A stretch of DNA of 64,000 nucleotides, taken from Mnemiopsis leidyi. Taxonomy: Eukaryota; Ctenophora; Tentaculata; Lobata; Bolinopsidae. The stretch lies in contig JH153760.1 of NCBI GenBank assembly GCA_000226015.1, positions 116,447-180,446 on the forward strand, given 5' to 3'. Below the pieces are notes generated by a model that saw only the letters and a list, made by a program, of their open reading frames with translations, was not told the DNA's origin and made no database searches. Position numbers and translations under genes: made by a program. Positions 56,501 through 64,000 of the stretch are shown piece by piece; positions within the stretch are counted from its first letter, which is position 1, and each line of letters begins with the position of its first letter.

Positions 56501-59500
56501 TTGCTAGACAGTTCAAGATTATCAGTTTTGTGGTCAAGTTACAACCGGAAAGTAAACAGATTACAGATGCTTTGTCAGGATGGAAATACTGACATATCAG
56601 GGGCCACAGGAAACGGTCGTGCTTGACGTATTATGTCAATTTGATATTTTGCCAAGTGACGTACAAAAATTTACTTTTCATATTTTGAATATTAAAAAGA
56701 TAAAATCCTTTTACCTGTGACCAAACTCCATTTACATAAAAACTTGCTATTCAGTACTCACCATGTTTTTAGAAATAAAATGATAACTTGTCTTAGTTAA
56801 ACGAAACAATTCTACGTTTACTAAATTCTCATTTTCGACTACATAGCAAGATAGTTTACTACGTAATCCCGAGGCTTTTGCTTGCACCTTTTTAACGAAA
56901 CTTAAGAGCATGCAGAGTACTCTATAGATTTTGAAGTGTCTTTATTATAGAGCATCAGTATCTTACTAAGTGAATTTATTATTGAACAACAGTTTCTAAC
57001 TAAGTGAATTTATTATAACTAAGTGAATTTATTATATAACAGCAGTTTCTAACTGATAGAATATCGAATTTAGTAGTCGAAGAGGGTTAAAAGCAAAGTG
57101 TTTGTTTATAAAAAATTCCATTTATATTATGAAATCAGTAAATTACATATTTGCATACTTCGGAACCATTGCCCTACCTAAAGATAAATATTTTCAGATT
57201 GGGAAGCCGTTTCTCCCTCCGCTGTGGGCTCTTGGCTATCACTTCGGGAGTGAAAGTTTCAACAATGACCAAGATATCCAAGCTATTGTTAAATCTTCTA
57301 TTCCACTGGTATGTTTTGTACTGCAGGAGATCAATGGTGGACTTTTTCGTTTTGAAACATTTTGCGTGTATTTGAGTGAATTTTCAAGGATTTTGGTAAT
57401 TACATCAATCTAAAACGAATTTGCATACCGCAGCTGTTATCGCAAAATTAATAATTACCTACTGAAATCCGACCCAGTCCTTTATATCTCTTGGGAAAAA
57501 CTGTGACATTGTAATTATTTCGGCCTTCGTTTGGTGATAATTTGTTGACCTAATCTAAATTCCTTGATTAGTTGATCCAACAGTGGCCCAATTATCCTTT
57601 AGAGGCGCAAAACATAGCACCTAATCACACGAACAGTTAGAACAAAAAACCGCGAATAAAAAAGCTATCGTACAAATCACGGCGAATTTTCAGGACGGGG
57701 TGTGGGTTGGAAAGTCGACGCTGGAAAACGACCAGGAGTTCTCATTGGACACTGCCAGGTTCCCCAACATATCGGATATTGTGTCTGATCTACACGTGAA
57801 GAACAAGCTGCTCCTCGTTCATACTCGACCTGCCATCCTTGTACGTGGTTGTCTTTTTGAGTGCGATATTATCCAAAATCAATGTATAGGAATGACGGTG
57901 TAAACCCCGAAACTTAGTGCAAAAACAAGAAATTGTTATTGTGAAGCTGTGAATTATCGTAAAATCCTACTTTTCGAAGGTTTCGACTACTTGACGGAAT
58001 TCGAATCTGTATGATATTGACTGGTTTTGCAATTGAAAATATTTACGTTTTTAATACACTCGTGGACGTTTACGTCGGATATCATAACTCGTGTCCACTT
58101 CAGTTGAACAGCTCTCTCTACGAAGAAGATGCTACCAACTTTGTCAGAGACAGTTCCAACAAAACTATCGTCGCAAAAGTAAGTTTACTTTGCGCAGAAG
58201 ATGAAATATGGTTGGTGAGAATTGAGATTTAAATGGAGAGCTAAGTTTGACAACTAACACGACATTTGAATTTTGAGAGGGCAATTTAGTAATTTGTATT
58301 GTCATTTCAAAACGTAGGATTTGAGCTAGAGTTCGCCTTGGGAACTTTCTGAGTTCTGTGCATGACTTTTTATAACTTATTCGGTACCTTGCGCAAAAAA
58401 TAGGTTAGTACAGAACAGATCATTCCATGGTCATAAAAATGCTGGAACAAAATGATTAAAACTCCCAGGGCTTTACTCATCTGTTCCATTCTTATCGCCC
58501 AGCGTTACAGATTGCAATAATTTCTTATCTCAACAAGATAAGTCTAGAACCCAGAACTTTGAACGAATATGTTCTTTCCGGCGGGTCTCAGAAACAAAAG
58601 GGTAGGACCATGGTAGCACTGAATTATTTATTTCAGTCATATACCTTGCTCCCCTGAATACTTGTCAAGTTTATCAATGAGAGGTGAAAAATGAACCTAG
58701 CTTGTAAGTCATGAAATTTTGCACTTGAAGGACTTCACTTCTGAGTCTTCCTCCTTCATTCATTGATAAATTTGCAAAGAAAATATTATGGCTTTGTCAC
58801 TTCACTATTTTTTCACAATCAGCAAACTGCCGATTTTTCGTCCTAGAGAATTCACTTATCCGAGATCATACACATGTGTTATGTGCAAATTGTTTTTAAT
58901 AATTCCCTTAGGCGCACCACGAACAACCCATAAAGCACAACGTCTTGAATCGACATAATAGTTTAGACTTTTCTCTCCCGATTTTTAAATAATCGATAAC
59001 AGGATTAACCTGAAACTGCTACTTTAGAGTGGAATTTTACCAACTACAAAAAATGTCACATTCCATTTGAAAACATGTAGAAATTAGCAAGCTCCCCTTA
59101 TCTCAATATAGGTTATCATGTCGACGGTTTAGAGTTCCTAGGTTACACGTTATCTAGCATATTTCCAACCTCTGAGCAACGATCTTTAGTGCCGCAAATA
59201 TTCTGTTCCTATCTGTGAACATAACATGATAATTGAGACGTCACCAAGAGTGCCAGCACTACTGGGTATACGTTAAAGCAGGCAATGTAGAGAAAAGTCG
59301 AGTAAAATAAAGCTGGAGTAAAATAAAGCTGGAGTAAAATAAAGCTGGAGTAAAATAAAGCTGGAGTAAAATAAAGCTGGAGTAAAATAAAGCTGAAGTA
59401 AAATAAAGCTGGAGTAAAATAAAGCTGGAGTAAAATAAAGCTGAAGTAAAATAAAGCTGAAGTAAAATAAAGCTGGATTAAAATAAAGCTGAAGTAAAAT

Positions 59501-62500
59501 AAAGCTGGATTAAAATAAAGCTGAAGTAAAATAAAGCTGAAGTAAAATAAAGCTGGATTAAAATAAATCTGGATTAAAATAAAGCTGGAGTAAAATAAAG
59601 CTGGAGTAAAATAAAGCTGGAGTAGAATAAATCTGGATTAAAATAAAGCTGAAGTAAAATAAAGCTGGATTAAAATAAAGCTGGAGTAAAATAAAGCTGG
59701 AGTAAAATAAAGCTGGAGTAGAATAAAGCTGGAGTAAAATAAAGCTGGAATGTCCTATTTGACAAAACATGGAAACTATGTTACAGGTGTTAGGAGGAGA
59801 CGCGGTAATTCCGGACTATTTCCATCCGGACACGTCTGGATGGCTGGAAAACATTCTCACTGACTACAGGTTTTCTTATGTAGATATCACTTATGTAGAT
59901 ATATCACTTACCAGTTCAGAATCGTGTTCATGTGTTTGCTGTGCAGAGCCGTTTAGCTCATATAGTATAGTTATGGTTGATGAGCTCAAAGTTCATATGA
60001 TATGATACCACCTGGTTGTCTTTTAGTTTTTCAATCAACCAACAAAGAACATCATCAAAAACCTAACTTCAGATCTAAGCTACAGTTTGATGGAATGTTG
60101 CTGGATGAGAACGAACCTACTACAGTCAGTAATGGAGCGGTTGGGGGCTGTTCCACTACGGATCCGTATGATAACTCTATTTACTCATTGAGTAAGTCGC
60201 AGGGTGGGCAACTAATTACGAAATAATATCTAGTTACATAACGAGTAAGTGTGAAGTAACACGATTTACTCGACCGGTATAACAAGTAACACCATCACGC
60301 TGTAAATAATTGGACATGATTCTTTCTTTTTATATTTACTGTCGCGTCATTTTTTATGATAGTTCGAATGTGTAGTATGTACTGACGTACTGCAAGTTTG
60401 AGTGTTACTTTTACAGGGCCGGAAGTTTTGAACTGACTGTACTCTGCAGTTTTACTGTAAGCATTAAAACACTAAACGTTCAGAAAACGTACGGAGGTTG
60501 CAGACGAAGACTCTCTGTCCCAGTGCTCGACATCACGGGGGCCTTCGACACTACGACGTTCACAACATCTGTGGTTGGAGGAGTTCCGCTGTTACCAAAG
60601 CGTTCGTAGTTATTTGACTTATTTCCACTCTCCTTTCTTTCATACCATAAACAAATCACATCAACTTTATTGTAGTCAGCTGTTCGCTCATAAGTCATAA
60701 TTACATTGCATGTTAGGCGTTTTCTACTGCTCATCTTATTTTCAACTGTGAAACGGTGTGTTAGAAATAAACCGTGACCAGCTTTAACAGATAAAAATCA
60801 TTCATTTATTTTATCTTATCTTAACGGTGGAGAATTCAGCTAATATTGTAATTATCATTGATCTGTCTATCCCAACAGAGCGATGTCTAACGTTATTACG
60901 GATAAAAGAGCTGTCCTCCTCAGCAGATCCACCTATTTAGGGTCTGGTGTTCACACCGGTCATTTCATCAAGGAGAACGCGGCAACTTGGGAGGACATGG
61001 CTCATTCCATCGTTGGTATGTTATCTCTTACGTTTTCTTGTTCTATTTGAGTTTTCGGAGGAAATGCTTGGTTTGGCGATAAAATGTTTGATAAAAATTG
61101 ATACGTTGCTTCACCTGATTGGCTGGAATTATTGACTGAAAGTTGAATCTCCCTCCAGCGATGTTGAACTATAACATGTACGGTATACCGCTAGTTGGGG
61201 CCAATATCTGTGGACACAAAAGTGGAGTAAATGCCGGTAAGTTTTAAATAGTACCATTAGAATTGTTACTTATCGTAACTTAATGTCTTAATCAAAGTTA
61301 CAAAGGAACACTTAAACATATCTCGACATCTCGTTTCAGTGTCACTGATTTTTTAATTACTTATAAGCCAAGCACTGAAGTCCCTCACTACCTGGGTAAG
61401 CAAATTATGTCAAATAACTACTTCAGATGACCAATCTACTGAGGAAGAAATGTGTGTCAGGTGGCACCAACTCGCGACTTTTTACCCTTTCGCCAAACGA
61501 TATCCTGCAGTGGTAATATTACTTACTTAATTTTCAATACATTAGCTCGAACATAAGCAAGAGAAAATCTTCTCTCTGAATTCAATTTTGAAGTTAATAC
61601 CAATTTTTGTAAACTGGCATTTCACTAAGTTTCTTTACGATTAAGTAGACTTCCTTATTCCTCAGTATCAAGTCCATTATCCTTCCATTTCATGCTTTGC
61701 AGTCGCTCTCCGATAGTAAATAGTTGTAAGATTTTTTATCTGGTTTACCGATGGGATAAAAACTCTTAAATAAGATATTACGTCTGAAACTACAAAATAA
61801 CCACGTTGTTTTAAGGATGTTAATGGCGCATCAGATTTTGGAAAAAACAGCGCTGTCACTACAATGTGCTTCGATAAATTTGAATTCCAGCAATCTTTTC
61901 TTTTATCGCCAAATTTTGCTCACACTTTGACGTCACCTTAGTCAGATATGTTACAACAATCCAACTTTAGCCAACCCCAGCTTTTCTCTATATCCTCCGG
62001 AAATGAGACGGACTAATTCCAAATTTACTCCACGAAATTTACCGCACTAATTCGGCTATTTCATGTTCGTGGTGGAATTTTTGGCGCAGTTATGTGTAGC
62101 ACAAAGCGTGTCCGTACGACTTTCTGGGATGGATTTTGTGTGGTCGTGTAAGAGAGTTGGCATAGCTTCAAGAAATTTGGTCTAAATTAATTACTGTAAT
62201 TTGGTTCATTAAACAGAATAGAAGAGATTGGCTTATTTGATTCCTTAACTAAAATCACTCGATGTGTTTTGAGTTGAACGTTCGAGTTTTTATTTGAGTT
62301 CAAATTCAAGTGAGATCAATACCTAATGTTTTTAGGCATGATTCATGGACCAATGTCCCAAAACCTCCGTTTTTCTTTACGAGGATAGCAATATTCTATT
62401 CTTGTTTCAGGAGACAGAAATGTTAAAGTTCAGTAACGACTCTGTAGCTAGGATAAAGGAAGCAGTGGAGATGAGATACAGGATGTTACCTACTTTGTAC

Positions 62501-63536
62501 ACCCTGTTCTATAGTGCTCACACTAGAGGTAATCATGTCTAATTCTTTTTTATAGTGCCCACACCAGAGGTAATAATTGTACACCCTGTTTATAGTGCCC
62601 ACACCAGAGGTAATAATTGTACACCCTGTTCTACAGTGCTCACACTAGAGGTAATAATTGTACACCCTGTTTTATAGTGCTCACACCAGAGGTAATAATT
62701 GTACACCCTGTTTTATAGTGCTCACACCAGAGGTAATAATTGTACACCCTGTTTTATAGTGCTCACACTAGACGTAATCATGTTTAAATCTGTTTAATAG
62801 TGCTCACACTAGATGTAATCATGTTTAAATCTGTTTTATAGTGCTCACACTAGATGTAATCATGTTTGAATCTGTTTTATAGTGCTCACACTAGATGTAA
62901 TCATGTTTAAATCTGTTTTATAGTGCTCACACTAATGGTAGGTAAGCATATACACTTAGTGAAGTTACCTGTTACCCCGTTTGTGTTAGTCTCTGTTAAA
63001 AATCCTTACCTCAACTCAAGAAATCTATCTTTATCTTCGACCTATGAGTCGTCGACGGAATCTAAGTTTCTTTAATTCAGTTTTCTGTCCCACTACTCTA
63101 CACACTCAATCTGTCCAGGTTTTCTGTCCCACTACTCTACATACTCAATCTGTTCAGGTTTGCCGGTGGTGTCCCCCATATTTTTCGACTATCTGGACGA
63201 CGTGAACACACTTCCCATCCAAGATCAATTCATGTTCGGCTCAGGCATCATGGTAGCTCCAGTTCTACAACCGGTTAGTCTTCTTTGTTACAAAGTTTCG
63301 TTGATCGAAGGGAAAATAATTTTGCGAAGCAGTTTGGGTCTTGGAAAATGTATTTATGGAGATAAATTTTGTGATATATAAAAAAAATTGGTAAAAATTG
63401 GAAAGATTCCTGAGGTTGGTCACTGTTCATTACTACTGTGTTCAGGGAGTGACGTCACACAAGGTATATTTCCCTAAAGATCTCTGGTACGACTACTACA
63501 ATCCCAACAATGTTATTGACGGAGTTACCGAACCAG
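53528..63536 (+). CDS. Membrane-anchored trefoil + GH31 protein, probably altered or inactive (3' end outside window)
   Basis: At least 20 exons: 53528-53656, 53933-54029, 54191-54270, 54434-54581, 54783-54964 (end uncertain), ~55121-55346, 55450-55628, 56017-56132, 57198-57308, 57694-57840, 58104-58178, 59787-59869, 60073-60191, 60484-~60582, ~60881-61015, 61159-61236, 61427-61512, 62411-62528, 63158-63273, 63446-63536; phases match at nearly all joins. Order: acidic cytoplasmic tail, one membrane segment ([20 protein letters not shown]), trefoil domain ([12 protein letters not shown]...RGACWD...CFYP), then GH31. This is the sucrase-isomaltase/maltase-glucoamylase plan, a type II membrane protein with the enzyme outside. 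NSNAMD, HYDVHN and SRST are kept. The nucleophile Asp remains ([10 protein letters not shown] for GMWIDMNEPS), but HWTGD is HFIKE, GADVCG is GANICG, the W-x-D-x-D-Y loop is WVGKST and the RNHNS His is lost. The gene continues past the right edge. Confidence 0.88.
54988..55039 (+). repeat. 27-bp tandem duplication at an exon-intron border
   Basis: TTTCAACATTTAAATTGATT followed by ATGTTTG occurs twice in direct succession just after the exon that codes for [15 protein letters not shown]. Each copy contains a possible donor (AT|GTTTGT) in a phase that would join the next exon. Confidence 0.8.
59293..59750 (+). repeat. 16-bp minisatellite in a GH31 intron
   Basis: About 28 copies of AGCTGGAGTAAAATAA (variants AGCTGAAGTAAAATAA and AGCTGGATTAAAATAA are interspersed) lie just upstream of the exon at 59787-59869. 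The variants form blocks, suggesting unequal exchange. The open frame it creates on the other strand is an artefact. Confidence 0.95.
59863..59910 (+). repeat. Short duplication at a GH31 donor
   Basis: The donor ACAG|GTTTTC at 59869/59870 is followed by two imperfect copies of CTTATGTAGATATCA, each with a GTAGAT that could serve as an alternative donor. Confidence 0.65.
62500..62945 (+). repeat. 41-bp tandem repeat built from an exon end plus its splice donor
   Basis: About eleven units. The first is the 3' end of the exon 62411-62528 (TACACCCTGTTCTATAGTGC TCACACTAGAG) with its donor GTAAT. Later units keep TATAGTGCTCACAC(C/T)AGAG and GTAATAATT. Two sub-types follow each other, a GTACACCCTG type and then a GTTTAAATCTG type, both 41 bp long. 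Each unit carries both a TTTATAG acceptor-like word and a GTAAT donor-like word around a ~14-nt stretch. Confidence 0.9.
63080..63158 (+). repeat. 39-40-bp duplication across a splice acceptor
   Basis: TTTCTGTCCCACTACTCTAC ... CTCAATCTGT(C/T)CAGGTTT is present twice in a row. The second copy ends in the acceptor CTGTTCAG of the exon starting at 63158; the first ends in the variant CTGTCCAG. Confidence 0.85.
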
Positions 63537-63600
63537 GTAATTACATCGGAATAAGTAATTACATCGAAATAAGTAATCAAATTGGAATAAGTAATGAGTT
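63537..63600 (+). repeat. 18-bp repeat starting at a splice donor
   Basis: Directly at the donor of the exon ending at 63536 the unit AGTAATTACATCGGAATA (and variants) is repeated three to four times, so that each unit restates AGTAAT, the donor sequence itself. Confidence 0.85.
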
Positions 63601-64000
63601 GTGGAGAACCAGGTTGCGAAAACACATACATAAAGTGTGAAGATTTAAATTTTTGTTTATGAGGAAACTTTAGCCTACAATACCTACTTTCTTTTACATA
63701 TGTGAGTTTCTCTTAAACTGCTGATGCATCGCACGGTTTTAAGATTGGTGTAAAGTCCTCGTACATGTAACCATGTGAGGGTACAGGTTACGGTTGATCA
63801 CATTTTGTGAGAGGCTTGTACGATATAATTATAACATGCCGTCTTTGTACAACACTTGTTAATCGTTTATTGTGCGCAGTGCACAATATATACATGGTAT
63901 ATATTTTATTGTATATATTTTATTGTATATATTTTATTGTTGTATTATAAACACGCAAATAAAATATTGTGTTGAGATTAAAATACCATAGTTCAAGCAG
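63601..64000. other. Right-edge intron or spacer
   Basis: AT-rich. TATATTTTATTG is repeated three to four times near 63896-63940. No further GH31 exon was recognised before the window ends. Confidence 0.4.

Noticed and set aside
59558-59770. Open frame with repeated [16 protein letters not shown] units
   Set aside because: It is the reverse translation of the 16-bp intronic minisatellite (16 bp x 3 gives a 16-residue repeat).

Overview
The window is a piece of nuclear genome from an invertebrate animal. It has spliced genes with GT-AG introns, clear metazoan orthologues (LENG8, LSG1, CPPED1, a TOX4-like HMG-box protein, ELAV/Hu-like RNA-binding proteins, a membrane-anchored trefoil plus GH31 protein), AT-rich spacers, a Penelope-like retroelement, LINE fragments, tRNA-derived SINEs and hAT-type MITEs. 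I cannot name the phylum from the sequence alone. Short gaps, many intronless coding regions and a splice acceptor just 5' of nearly every start codon point to a lineage that uses spliced-leader trans-splicing.

Layout. 1-2.3 kb is non-coding. 2.3-4.7 kb is a decayed Penelope-like element carrying a nested hAT MITE and a nested SINE. 4.9-6.15 kb is a nest of GC-rich hairpin repeats. From 7.1 to 44.6 kb there are eleven genes, all on the minus strand. In transcription order (right to left) they are: ELAV-like D (44.6-43.5), ELAV-like C (40.0-37.5, five exons), ELAV-like B (34.6-33.3), ELAV-like A (32.4-31.1), a large zinc-finger-array gene ZF-B (30.2-25.9), a TOX4-like gene (24.9-23.3), two CPPED1-like phosphatases (22.8-21.9 and 21.5-20.6), LSG1 (20.2-18.2), a second zinc-finger-array gene ZF-A (17.9-13.6, seven exons) and LENG8 (13.1-7.1, thirteen exons). 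Gaps from ELAV-like B down to LENG8 are only about 0.34-1.0 kb. 44.6-53.0 kb is a repeat-rich accessory stretch with a SINE, a 361-bp near-perfect inverted repeat, several short repeat families, two LINE fragments and a second MITE copy. From 53.5 kb to beyond the right edge runs a plus-strand GH31 gene of at least 20 exons.

Main points of interest: (1) the one-strand gene train with acceptors at the start codons, which looks like a trans-spliced operon; (2) a paralogous pair of proteins built from a repeated Cys-Cys / His-x-His-Cys-x2-Cys / His-x3-Cys module plus a shared Cys/His C-terminal domain that I cannot assign with confidence; (3) a GH31 protein that keeps the nucleophile Asp but has lost most other catalytic-site residues, and whose trefoil domain has lost one disulfide as a pair; (4) tandem repeats that straddle splice sites in both ZF-A and the GH31 gene; (5) a gene-conversion patch between the two CPPED1 copies. 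The exon models of LENG8, ZF-A and ELAV-like C close exactly in frame (3048, 2049 and 957 nt), which supports them. Two assembly gaps (runs of N) lie at 15858-15901 and 45913-45922.
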